From Paenibacillus sp. SYP-B4298 (GTDB lineage Bacteria > Bacillota > Bacilli > Paenibacillales > Paenibacillaceae), in assembly GCF_027627475.1 (NCBI RefSeq), contig NZ_CP115484.1, positions 5,793,501 through 5,857,500 of the forward strand: DNA of 64,000 bases, written 5' to 3'. The notes beneath the pieces were generated by a model. That model was not told where the DNA came from, ran no database searches, and saw only the letters and a program-made list of their open reading frames with translations. Shown piece after piece: positions 38,716 through 46,450 of the stretch (positions are counted from its first letter, which is position 1; every line of letters begins with the position of its first letter). A program made the translations under genes and the position numbers.

Positions 38716-39618
38716 TTACTTCTTCTCCAGCATACGCTGGATAAACCGTAGGGCATTGTCGGCATGCTGTGCATCTGTACGGATGCCGACAATCCGCTCC
38801 TCTCCGTACATCGGCATACTGGCCATCGTCTGATTGCTACTCAGATCAATCCCGTAGATATGATCCTCGGTGTCATCCTCGGTACGGGAGGCCATTAGCT
38901 GCTCGGGTGATACCAACGGCTCCAGCGTGCCGCCACGGACAGCAGCATCTAGCGGCTGGAGCAGTCCTTGTGCCGATAGCTGCGCAAACGTGCTTTTGTC
39001 GAAGAGGTATACATCTGCCTTCTCCGTCATAATCGACAGTACAGCCTTCTGAATGCTGGCCATGTCAAGCTCGCTGCGTGTTTCCTTAGGGACGTAGGTC
39101 AAGCCAACCTTGAGTCGCTGCCATTCTGGGAACAACGGTAGCAGCTTGTCCTCGACCGGCTTCATGTTATTATCATTCTGTTCCAGAAAGAACTGTCCAT
39201 GATACATCACATATAGCTCAACCGGAGGAAGCAGTGCTTCCGCTGCTTTTTGCGCCTGATTGTCCATATAGCTCTTAATTCCATAACCTGCCAAAAGAAT
39301 CAGCAGGATTGCACCCAGCACATGAAACTTATAATAGTGAAAAAAATGATCGGTTTTCTCGGCAGCGCCTGCCAGCTTCTTGTACTTGCCATACTGATTT
39401 GTTGTAAGCTCTTCAATCGCTTGCTGCTTGTCCTGTTCCAGAACGAACTTGTAGGCGCGGGTGATGGCGTCGAAGTCGAAGCCGTCTTCGGTCGCATTAG
39501 CGCCCCCTCTCGCCTTGGCTCGGCGAACGAGCGTCATGTAGCGCTTCTCCACATCTTCTCTGGAAGCGTCTTCAGGCAGCCCAAGCAGTTCAAGGGCTTG
39601 TTTCAAGTTGTCCATCAT
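38716..39618 (-). CDS. Membrane protein with J-like domain lacking HPD
   Basis: The 300-residue protein starts with a DnaJ-like helical segment (~5-65: ALELLGLPEDASREDVEKRYMTLVRRAKA...DFDAITRAYKFVL). The HPD tripeptide needed to stimulate DnaK is absent, since LVRRAKAR stands in its place. One transmembrane helix (~98-115) follows, and the C-terminal ~180 residues lie outside the cell. The extracellular part (VELYVMYHGQFF...KADVYLFDKSTFAQL) resembles a solute-binding-protein-like lobe. Topology would place the J-like domain in the cytosol. The architecture is unusual and the function unknown; GGTGGAG precedes the ATG. Confidence 0.75.
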   Translation of the reverse strand: MMDNLKQALELLGLPEDASREDVEKRYMTLVRRAKARGGANATEDGFDFDAITRAYKFVLEQDKQQAIEELTTNQYGKYKKLAGAAEKTDHFFHYYKFHVLGAILLILLAGYGIKSYMDNQAQKAAEALLPPVELYVMYHGQFFLEQNDNNMKPVEDKLLPLFPEWQRLKVGLTYVPKETRSELDMASIQKAVLSIMTEKADVYLFDKSTFAQLSAQGLLQPLDAAVRGGTLEPLVSPEQLMASRTEDDTEDHIYGIDLSSNQTMASMPMYGEERIVGIRTDAQHADNALRFIQRMLEKK

Positions 39619-39746
39619 GCTCCACCTCGCAACTCAATCACATACTTTATAGTATACGTTTCTTTGTCCCGCTAGTAAACCTTAGGAGGTTGGGCGAAAT
39701 CGTGTCCCTGCGCGAGCGGCTAGCCAAGGGCTCTCCCTTGCAGGGA

Positions 39747-39776
39747 TTGGCTGCTGCATGTCGAATAGGGTACAAT
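39747..39776 (+). promoter_or_regulatory. Promoter of hprK
   Basis: TTGGCT (39747-39752) and TACAAT (39771-39776) are 18 bp apart, 44 bp before the hprK start codon. Confidence 0.55.
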
Positions 39777-39819
39777 CAATTTATGTATTGCTTACTTAAG
39801 AATGGCGGGGGGAAAAGGG

Positions 39820-40728
39820 ATGAAGACCATCACCGTTCAGGAGCTGACCCAAAGGTTTTCATTAGAGGTGCTTGCTGGAGAGGATCGGCTGAGCCGGACA
39901 ATCAGCAAATCTCGGGCGTACCGCCCGGGGCTGGAGTTTGTCGGCTATTTTGACTTTTTTCCTCAGGAGCATGTTCAAGTATTAGGGAAAAAGGAAATTA
40001 ACTATTTGCATAAATTAGATGTGGAAGAACGCAAGCAGCGAATCGGCAACATTGTCAAATATCATCCGCCGTGCTTCATTGTGACTGCTAATCAGGAGGG
40101 GCTCAAATATCTGACCAAATACTGCGAGGAGGAGGGGATTCCGCTTCTGCGGACGACGGTGACGACGACGGAATTCCTCGGCAGGCTGGATGCCTACTTA
40201 ACGAAGACGCTGGCTCCACAGATTGCCATTCATGGCGTCTGCCTCAATGTGTCGGGTATCGGGATCATCCTGCGCGGCAAGTCGGGTATCGGCAAAAGCG
40301 AGACGGCACATACTCTAATCCGCCGTGGCCATCGGCTGGTCGCTGACGACATCGTGGTGCTGAAGAAGCTGAGTCCACAGACGCTGCTCGGGTCACATGA
40401 TGAGAAGACGAAGGAGCTGCTGGCATTGCGCAGCATCGGTCTTATTAATGTCGCCCGACTATATGGGCGCAAGGCATTTCAGGAGGAGACCCGGATTGTG
40501 CTGGACATTGAGCTGACGAAGTGGCAAGAGAACGCACTCAACAACGAGCTGGAGCTGGAGCCGAAATTCACCGAATATATGGATGTCAAAATCCCACACA
40601 TCGAAATTCAGCTACAGCCTGGGCGGGATGTGGCCGGATTGATCGAGGCCGCAGCCAATAGCTGGTATCTGAAGCAGCAGGGCTACAGCGCGGCTGAGGA
40701 GTTCATGAAGCGCTTAAAGATGGATTAA
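39820..40728 (+). CDS. hprK: HPr kinase/phosphorylase
   Basis: The 302-residue bifunctional enzyme phosphorylates HPr on Ser46 when glycolytic intermediates are high and dephosphorylates it otherwise. HPr-Ser-P is the co-repressor that lets CcpA bind cre sites. The N-terminal domain (~1-130) precedes catalytic His138 (AIHGVCLNVSG), the Walker A GKSGIGKSE, and the HprK signature ELEPKFTEYMDVKIPHIEIQLQPGRDVAGLIEAAA. ATG 39820 follows GGGGGGA; two upstream in-frame codons are not needed. In many bacilli hprK is followed by lgt; here it is followed by ydjO. It links to the cre sites at 3287, 5209, 44449 and 46189. Confidence 0.96.
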   Translation: MKTITVQELTQRFSLEVLAGEDRLSRTISKSRAYRPGLEFVGYFDFFPQEHVQVLGKKEINYLHKLDVEERKQRIGNIVKYHPPCFIVTANQEGLKYLTKYCEEEGIPLLRTTVTTTEFLGRLDAYLTKTLAPQIAIHGVCLNVSGIGIILRGKSGIGKSETAHTLIRRGHRLVADDIVVLKKLSPQTLLGSHDEKTKELLALRSIGLINVARLYGRKAFQEETRIVLDIELTKWQENALNNELELEPKFTEYMDVKIPHIEIQLQPGRDVAGLIEAAANSWYLKQQGYSAAEEFMKRLKMD

Positions 40729-40902
40729 ATGGCAGGCGGGTAGCATTTCAGGCAGGCAATGCATTGTTTTTTCATTTTTGGTACTATTTTCGCGGGGCAT
40801 GGGATACAATAGGGTAACGGCTTCATCCGGCCCTCTCCTTTCTTGCGTCCATTCGCCTAGGAGGGGGGAGCTGGATAGTCCGTAGCATAAGGAGGGATCG
40901 CA

Positions 40903-41088
40903 ATCTATTATTCCAAAAAAAATGTAGAGCCGACGCCCGAGGAGCAGACTGCAATCTGGACATGCAGCAGTGACAACTGCAGCTGCTGGATGCGCAATGA
41001 CTTTTCATTTGAGTCCCAGCCTTTGTGTCCGATCTGCCAGTCTGAGATGAATGAAGGAACGAAGCTGCTGCCTGTACTGAGAAGCTGA
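40903..41088 (+). CDS. ydjO: YdjO-like cold-inducible zinc-ribbon protein, AUC start
   Basis: The 61-residue protein matches the YdjO family of small cold-inducible proteins. The pattern is YYSKKNxEPTPEEQTAIWTCSSDNC, then CWMRNDFSFESQPLCPICQSEM and a TKLLPVL tail, with C21/C26 and the CxxC pair C42/C45 forming a zinc ribbon. The family starts M-(S)-YY, but here the codon before YY is ATC (40903-40905). AAGGAGG (40889-40895) is 7 nt upstream, ideal for ATC 40903. An in-frame TAA at 40888-40890 excludes any earlier start, and no ATG/GTG/TTG occurs before the domain. Either AUC initiates, or ATG was misread as ATC. Confidence 0.82.
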   Translation: MYYSKKNVEPTPEEQTAIWTCSSDNCSCWMRNDFSFESQPLCPICQSEMNEGTKLLPVLRS

Positions 41089-41137
41089 TTGCAGCGCATC
41101 ACATTCCTGGCTGCCTTCATATGCACTGTACCATAAG

Positions 41138-41168
41138 AAGCGGCCCCGATTCAGAATCGGGGCCGCTT
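41138..41168. terminator. Bidirectional terminator after ydjO
   Basis: A perfect 14-bp stem (41138-41151 with 41155-41168), 3-nt loop and TTTG run end the ydjO transcript. The same hairpin lies 48 bp beyond the stop of the minus-strand isomerase gene. Confidence 0.85.
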
Positions 41169-41216
41169 TGTCATTGAAGGATTAGACGGTATACGTGTTG
41201 CTCACCCTATATCGGT

Positions 41217-42071
41217 TTACCCCCTCAACAATTCTCTCATATAGTCGGCATAGTCCTTCAGCATCGGCACCGAAGCGAGCTGACCACTGAAATCCTCCAG
41301 CCCAAGATAACCATCATATCCGACCGCGCGCAGGTCCTCTATGACCTGATGGATCGGCACGATGCCCTCTCTCATGCCAGCCCACTGGCAGCTCCAACTG
41401 TAGGCAGCGTTTGATGTCTGCTCCTGGCGCACCCAGCGCGCATTTTTGATATGGACATGCGCAAGGTAAGGGCCCAGCAGCTCCAGACCCATCCGGTAGT
41501 TCTCGAAGCCTTCATAGACCATATTTCCCGGATCATACAGAACACCAATATGCTGCGGGTCCAGCCCTTCGACGAGTCTGCGGGCAGCGGAGGCGCTAGG
41601 CGCGATTGTCACATGATGCGTCTCGATGACGCCCTGGACGCCGTATTGCCTGCACAGGCTCTCGGCCTCCTTCAAGTAGGCGCGTTCCTGTGCGAATAGC
41701 TGTTCAAAATGAACGCTCCGGTCATAGAATGGCACGCCAAGGCGGATCATCGATGCGCCCATGTAGCGCGCGGCTCGCAGGGCATGTTCCGTCGCCTCCA
41801 AGTCTCCGGGGGCAAGATAAGGGGTCACGCTCACACTGGCCAGCCCAGCAGCTTCGGCTGCCTGCTTGAAGCGACTCCAGCTCTGCTCGCCCTCAAGCGG
41901 AGACATGGAGCATAGATTGTTACGCCAGAAGGAAGGCGCCTCGTCGCGTGCTTCCTCGGGCGTCTCCTTGAAGCGCCATTCGATGCCATGCAGCCCGGCA
42001 TCGCGCGCTGCCGTTGCGAGTTCCTCGGGCGTCAGATCCGGTGTGGCGACAGTGAAGACAGATAATTTCAT
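41217..42071 (-). CDS. Sugar isomerase/epimerase, AP-endonuclease-2 fold
   Basis: The 284-residue TIM-barrel protein of the xylose-isomerase-like family usually binds a metal and isomerises keto-sugars or inositol derivatives. Characteristic segments are GLHGIEWRFKETPEEA, IETHHVTIAPSASAARRLVEGL, GVLYDPGNMVYEG and AHVHIKN, which supply Glu, His and Asp metal ligands. AAGGAGGAAG precedes ATG 42071. It is the third gene of an operon with two Gfo/Idh/MocA oxidoreductases (50 bp downstream of the second). Such trios oxidise and isomerise inositols or rare sugars; the substrate is unknown. Confidence 0.9.
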   Translation of the reverse strand: MKLSVFTVATPDLTPEELATAARDAGLHGIEWRFKETPEEARDEAPSFWRNNLCSMSPLEGEQSWSRFKQAAEAAGLASVSVTPYLAPGDLEATEHALRAARYMGASMIRLGVPFYDRSVHFEQLFAQERAYLKEAESLCRQYGVQGVIETHHVTIAPSASAARRLVEGLDPQHIGVLYDPGNMVYEGFENYRMGLELLGPYLAHVHIKNARWVRQEQTSNAAYSWSCQWAGMREGIVPIHQVIEDLRAVGYDGYLGLEDFSGQLASVPMLKDYADYMRELLRG

Positions 42072-42120
42072 ATTGCTTCCTCCTTGTAGTTAGCCAAGTG
42101 TCCCTATCTGTCAGCGCTGT

Positions 42121-43194
42121 CTATTCGACACGGACGGCTTGTAGCTGTGCTCTCAAGCATAGCTCCGATGCTTTGAAGATATGGGCTTGCGTCATCGACC
42201 GCTCGGTTCTCTCCAGACAGTCGAGAATGAGTTCGCCGAAGAATGGATAGCCCACCTTGCCATCCAGATCAATCCGCTGTTCTCCATCGCCGTTGACGAG
42301 GTACAGCTTGTTGCCCTCCCGCTCGCGGGCGATGTCCACATATTTGCGCAGCTCGATGTATCCGTCCGTTCCAAGGAGCAGTGTCCGGCCGTCTCCCCAT
42401 GTAGACAGACCTGATGGAGTCAGCCAGTCGACACGGAAATACTGGGTTGCGCCATTGCCGCCGACAAGGCTGGCATCACCGAAGTCCTCCAGCTCAGGGT
42501 ATTGCTTGTTGGCGTAGTTCGCCACCTGGCTGCTGGTGACCTGAGCATCCGTATTGCCGGTGTAGTAGAGAAACTGCTCGATCTGATGGCTGCCAATGTC
42601 GCACAGAATGCCGCCATATTTCTCTTTCTCGAAGAACCAGCCTGGGCGCGAAGGGGCGTTCAGACGGTGCGGCCCGAGGCCGATCACCTGGACTACCCGG
42701 CCGATGGCGCCGCTCTGGATGAGCTGTCCCGCGAAGACCGCGCTCTCCACATGCAGCCGCTCGCTGAAGTAGACGGCATATTTCCGGCCAGTCTCTGACG
42801 CAGCGCGGCGCGCCTCCTCCAACTGCTCCAAGGTTGTAAATGGCGTCTTGTCCGTGAAATAATCCTTGCCGTGGCGCATAACCTTCACGCCAAGCGCTCC
42901 GCGCTCGGAGGGGATGGCCGCTGCTGCGACGAGCAAGATGTCCGGGTCCTGCAAAATCTCCTGCTCGGAGGAGGCGACCTGTACGCCAGGGTACTGCTTG
43001 CAAAAAGCCTCGACCTTTGCCGGATCGGGATCATAGACGAGCTTCAGCTCTGCTCCTGCCTCGATCAGTCCGTTGCACATGCCATAGATATGACCATGCT
43101 CCAGCGCCATGGCTGCAAATTGGAATTGCCCGGGCTCCACTACTGGCCGCGGCTTGCCCTGGGGCGCATAATTCATTCCGTCGTGTCTGCTCAT
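42121..43194 (-). CDS. Gfo/Idh/MocA-family oxidoreductase
   Basis: The 357-residue NAD(P)-dependent sugar dehydrogenase-like protein departs from the usual opening: the Rossmann strand is AAMALEHGHIYGMCNGLIEAGAELKLVYD, with HGHIYGM where GxGxxG is normal. The family Lys is in DYFTDKTPFTTLEQLEEA and the catalytic-type His in CDIGSHQIEQFLYYTG. The C-terminal alpha/beta domain is complete. GGAGGACAAATTA precedes ATG 43194. It is the second gene of the operon, 36 bp after the first oxidoreductase. The altered nucleotide loop sets it apart from its neighbour; the substrate is unknown. Confidence 0.88.
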   Translation of the reverse strand: MSRHDGMNYAPQGKPRPVVEPGQFQFAAMALEHGHIYGMCNGLIEAGAELKLVYDPDPAKVEAFCKQYPGVQVASSEQEILQDPDILLVAAAAIPSERGALGVKVMRHGKDYFTDKTPFTTLEQLEEARRAASETGRKYAVYFSERLHVESAVFAGQLIQSGAIGRVVQVIGLGPHRLNAPSRPGWFFEKEKYGGILCDIGSHQIEQFLYYTGNTDAQVTSSQVANYANKQYPELEDFGDASLVGGNGATQYFRVDWLTPSGLSTWGDGRTLLLGTDGYIELRKYVDIAREREGNKLYLVNGDGEQRIDLDGKVGYPFFGELILDCLERTERSMTQAHIFKASELCLRAQLQAVRVE

Positions 43195-43230
43195 TAATTT
43201 GTCCTCCTGCTTCGCATGGGTTGGTATTCG

Positions 43231-44394
43231 TTAATGGGTGCCGCTGACATCCAGTGTACGGTATGCATCGGATGACTTGGTCGTCTTGGACTTGCTAATC
43301 TGCTCCTGCAATTTCTCATAGAACAGATCCTCATTAATCGGCAGATCGACCCAATCGTCGAGCCATGTCGACAGCAGCATCGCATTGGACAGCATCAGGC
43401 CATGAATGCCTTCTTCTCCAGGTGCGAGCAGTGGCGTGCCCTTGAGTATAGCGTTGACCCAGTTCTGTGTAATGCCCTTGTGCTCGTCATGACGCCCCTC
43501 GATAGGGATGTCGATCTTCCAGCATTCCGGCTGGCCGAAGCCTCCGGTGTAGGTGCGGTTGAAATCGGATTCGGACACCCGTGTTCGCCAAAAGGTGATC
43601 GCGCCGTTCTCGACGACGATCTTGCCGCGTTCGCCAGACAGCTCGAAGCGATTGGTACCCGGTGTTTCGAAGGTCGAGGTGACGAACAGTCCAGTTGCGC
43701 CGTTCTCATATTCGACATAGGCAGTGACATCGTTCTCCACTTCAATGTTGCGGAACTTGCCGAAGGAGCAAAAGGCGCGCATCCGCTTGGGCATCATGCT
43801 TGTTGTCCATTGCCATAGATCAAGCTGATGGGGGTCCTGGTTAATCAGCACGCCTCCGCCTTCGCCCGCCCATGTTGCGCGCCAGCCGCCGGAATCATAG
43901 TAGCTCTGCGGACGGTACCAGTCGGTGATGATCCAGTTGGTGCGGCGAATCTCACCCAGTTCACCGGAATCGACCAGGTCCTTAAGCTTGCGGTATAACG
44001 GATTGGTGCGCTGGTTGTACATGATGCCGAAGACTTTGCCGCTGGCGGCGGCGGCTTCATTCATCTCGCGCACTTGCTTGGTATAGACGCCAGCAGGCTT
44101 CTCGATCAAGACATGCATGCCAGCTTGCAACGCCTGGGTCGCCTGCTCGGGATGGCTGTAGTGTGGGGTGCAGATCAGCACGCCGTCAATGTGTTCTGAT
44201 TGGAGCATCTCGTGGTAATCCTTAAATAATGCGACTTCGCTGCCTAGCTCCTGAGCGGCCCAGTTCAGTCGCTCCTCTCGTGAGTCTGCAACTGCTGCGA
44301 GTACTGCGCCTTCGACCTCGCCTTGCACAAGATAGCGGGCGTGGCCGCTGCCCATATTACCGAGGCCGATTATGCCAATGCGAACCTTGTTCAT
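43231..44394 (-). CDS. Gfo/Idh/MocA-family oxidoreductase
   Basis: The 387-residue NAD(P)-dependent sugar oxidoreductase has a canonical N-terminal Rossmann fold (RIGIIGLGNMGSGHARYL), the EKPAG loop (MHVLIEKPAGVY) with the family Lys, and the DPHQLDLWQW segment with the catalytic-type His. I chose ATG 44394 (MNKVRIGI) although AAGGGA is 14 nt away; ATG 44409 touches the site. It heads the operon behind a promoter overlapped by a cre-like site and a dyad. It probably oxidises a sugar or inositol, which the next two enzymes process further. Confidence 0.9.
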   Translation of the reverse strand: MNKVRIGIIGLGNMGSGHARYLVQGEVEGAVLAAVADSREERLNWAAQELGSEVALFKDYHEMLQSEHIDGVLICTPHYSHPEQATQALQAGMHVLIEKPAGVYTKQVREMNEAAAASGKVFGIMYNQRTNPLYRKLKDLVDSGELGEIRRTNWIITDWYRPQSYYDSGGWRATWAGEGGGVLINQDPHQLDLWQWTTSMMPKRMRAFCSFGKFRNIEVENDVTAYVEYENGATGLFVTSTFETPGTNRFELSGERGKIVVENGAITFWRTRVSESDFNRTYTGGFGQPECWKIDIPIEGRHDEHKGITQNWVNAILKGTPLLAPGEEGIHGLMLSNAMLLSTWLDDWVDLPINEDLFYEKLQEQISKSKTTKSSDAYRTLDVSGTH

Positions 44395-44430
44395 GCGTTG
44401 TATGCACATCCCTTGCCATATGATGCTTTC

Positions 44431-44462
44431 ATTGTAGCATATGCAATATGCAAGCGCTTTAC
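44431..44462 (-). promoter_or_regulatory. Promoter with dyad and cre-like site
   Basis: On the minus strand TACAAT (complement of 44431-44436) is the -10. GCATAT GCA ATATGC (44438-44452) is a perfect dyad over the spacer, and TGCAAGCGCTTTAC (44449-44462, 11 of 14 to cre) covers the -35. It shares TGCAAGCGCTTT with the complement of the site at 5209. This predicts repression of the oxidoreductase operon by CcpA and a specific regulator. Confidence 0.5.
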
Positions 44463-44589
44463 CGCCAGTGTCGGAACTTGCGGGTTCATTTGACTGTGGT
44501 TGCCTGCCAGCAATGAAATGATGAAGCCGGCGGCGAATGCAGGAGAGCCTCTGCCACTGGCGTTCGGGGCGGTGTAAGCATAGAAAAGA

Positions 44590-44611
44590 CCCCTGTCACA
44601 CAGGACAGGGG
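44590..44611 (-). terminator. Terminator of the glycosyltransferase gene
   Basis: CCCCTGTC/GACAGGGG stem with a short loop; on the minus strand a TCTTTTC tract follows. It lies 14 bp past the stop of the gene at 44625. Confidence 0.8.
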
Positions 44612-44624
44612 CCGATCTAGCCGT

Positions 44625-45599
44625 CTAGGATTGAACAAGCAGCAGTATAATAGAAGATAAGCTGAAGCAGGTGCTAATGAGGAACAGAACCATCAGCGCC
44701 TGCTTATGGTTGAATCCCGCACGCAGCAGGCGATAATGTACCTGTGTTGCATCTGCCTGCCAGATCGCCTTGCCCTGGATGAAGCGCTTGATGACGACAA
44801 AGATATTGTCGAAGATCGGCACGCCGAGTGCGAGGATCGGTATGAACAGCGACAATACCGTCGCCTGCTTGAATGCGCCATCCAGTGCGATCACCGCCAG
44901 GATGAAGCCGAGGAAGGTTGCTCCGGCATCCCCCATGAACACCTTGGCCGGCGGTTTGTTGAAGCGCAGATAAGCAGCCGTAATGCCGACCAGAATAATC
45001 GCCATAATCGCCGAATTGGACTGCCCCATAGCGACTGCTACGATGAACAGGGTAAGCGCCGAGATGCCGGATAGGCCGCCTGCCAGCCCGTCCAGTCCGT
45101 CCGAGAAGTTAATGACGGTTGTGACGCCGAAGATCCACAGGATGGTCAGCACAAATTGCAGCAGTGTTGGCAGGACGATGTACTCGCCCGAGAACGGATT
45201 GACAAAGCCGGTGAACACAATCCCTGAGGCGTAGACGAGCACGGCTGCAGATACTTGAACGAGCAGCTTGGGCAGTGCAGGGAAGTCCTTGCCCTTGGTC
45301 TTGTACCAGTCGTCGATCGTGCCGATGAGCAGCAGCAGAGCGCCACCAAGCACCATGGCTCCTGTCTGTAGCGAAAAATCGCGTGTAATTAACAGGTATG
45401 TAATAAAAAAGCCGATAAAGATCGGATAGCTGGCTGTAAGCGGAATGGGTTGCCGGTGAAGCTTGCGCTCGACATCTTGCCGGGGCTTGTCTACATAATC
45501 TAGCTTGAAGGCGAGCTTGGCGAACGGCGGTATAAGTGCATAGACGATAATAAACGACACGATAAAGCCAAGAAAGTACAGTATTTTCCCCACCACCAC
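44625..45599 (-). CDS. Undecaprenyl-phosphate GlcNAc-1-phosphate transferase
   Basis: The 324-residue polytopic enzyme of the MraY/WecA/TagO family attaches GlcNAc-1-phosphate to undecaprenyl phosphate, the first step of wall teichoic acid or secondary wall polymer synthesis. About ten helices are visible. Catalytic motifs are present: GTIDDWYK, VINFSDGLDGLAGG and FMGDAGATFLGF, plus the VHYRLLRAGFNHKQ loop. The start is uncertain: three consecutive GTG codons (from 45599) have no clear ribosome site. It ends at a good terminator. B. subtilis TagO is about 358 aa, so this is slightly short at the N-terminus. Confidence 0.88.
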   Translation of the reverse strand: MVVGKILYFLGFIVSFIIVYALIPPFAKLAFKLDYVDKPRQDVERKLHRQPIPLTASYPIFIGFFITYLLITRDFSLQTGAMVLGGALLLLIGTIDDWYKTKGKDFPALPKLLVQVSAAVLVYASGIVFTGFVNPFSGEYIVLPTLLQFVLTILWIFGVTTVINFSDGLDGLAGGLSGISALTLFIVAVAMGQSNSAIMAIILVGITAAYLRFNKPPAKVFMGDAGATFLGFILAVIALDGAFKQATVLSLFIPILALGVPIFDNIFVVIKRFIQGKAIWQADATQVHYRLLRAGFNHKQALMVLFLISTCFSLSSIILLLVQS

Positions 45600-45741
45600 T
45601 GTCGTATTTTGGAATCAAGCTCATTATACATAAGGGGGCCTAGGGTTGTAAACGCCAGACTTGAGGTGTAGGGCGCTGGGGGAGAACGATCAAGGGGCGA
45701 GGAGAGGGAAGTGGTGAAGGGGAGGAGGCGAGCACAGGCAC

Positions 45742-45774
45742 AAAAAACAAGACCTGCCACCAAGGCGGGTCTTG
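45742..45774 (-). terminator. Terminator of the LytTR gene
   Basis: CAAGACCTGCC (45748-45758) pairs with GGCGGGTCTTG (45764-45774) through one G-U; on the minus strand a run of six T (complement of 45742-45747) follows, a canonical intrinsic terminator. Confidence 0.85.
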
Positions 45775-45805
45775 AAGTCGGATTACACTGCCGCAGGGCA
45801 TCTGC

Positions 45806-46150
45806 TTATTGCAGGGCGTGTTGCTTGCGCAGCAGCAGTTCTCTAATCATCGCTTGCTTCCGTTTGGACACAGGAATCGTCTTGGCATCGCCAAGCTCCT
45901 GTCCGAAGTAGAGATGATCGTTCTCGATGGCGGTAATCTTGCTGATATTGGCGTAACAATCCGATTTCACCTGCACAAAGCAGGCTTTGGCGAGCATGGA
46001 TTGGAGCTGTTCTGCAGACATCCTCTTTTTAATGTTATAGTTTCTGCCGTGAAAGCTGACCATGCCCAGTGAGCCGACTTTGAAAAAAAGAATGTCCGTT
46101 TCCACCTCAAAGTTTTCGTATACATTTTTGGTTTCCAACGCTACACTCAT
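45806..46150 (-). CDS. Orphan LytTR DNA-binding protein
   Basis: The 114-residue protein consists of a LytTR-type DNA-binding domain with no receiver: ILFFKVGSLGMVSFHGRNYNIKKRMSAEQLQSML, then FVQVKSDCYANISKITAIENDHLYF and IPVSKRKQAMIRELLLRK, the family sequence for reading direct repeats. GGGGGAG lies 9 nt before ATG 46150. Its promoter carries a perfect cre, so it is probably repressed by CcpA during growth on preferred sugars. Single-domain LytTR proteins are often regulators that bind without phosphorylation. Its targets are unknown; the adjacent envelope genes are candidates. Confidence 0.88.
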   Translation of the reverse strand: MSVALETKNVYENFEVETDILFFKVGSLGMVSFHGRNYNIKKRMSAEQLQSMLAKACFVQVKSDCYANISKITAIENDHLYFGQELGDAKTIPVSKRKQAMIRELLLRKQHALQ

Positions 46151-46188
46151 CCTTTCAAGCTCCCCCCATTAGAGATTTGCAACAATAA

Positions 46189-46208
46189 TGTTAGCGCTTT
46201 CAATTATA
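46189..46208 (-). promoter_or_regulatory. Perfect cre at the LytTR promoter
   Basis: On the minus strand TATAAT (complement of 46203-46208) is followed directly by TGAAAGCGCTAACA (complement of 46189-46202), which matches all 14 positions of TGWAANCGNTNWCA. At the expected start site CcpA would block transcription. It is 39-52 bp upstream of ATG 46150. Confidence 0.75.
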
Positions 46209-46450
46209 GCACAGGTAAAGCTTGCTTGAAAAGAGCCCCACGAAAAAAAACCATCGGCCACAGCGTACAGGCCATTAGCGCATCATGCCCAGCCAAGATG
46301 AATAATGTCGCGCATGGAGAACGCCGCAGCTCCTGCTGAAGCTGTCTCCCTATAGGTGTTGTATGGAAGGCTGTCTAGGGCGGTGCTTGGCGCTTGGTGG
46401 CTCGAAAATGATATGATAGGTTCATTAACATGTTGAACGGAGGGTGGCCC

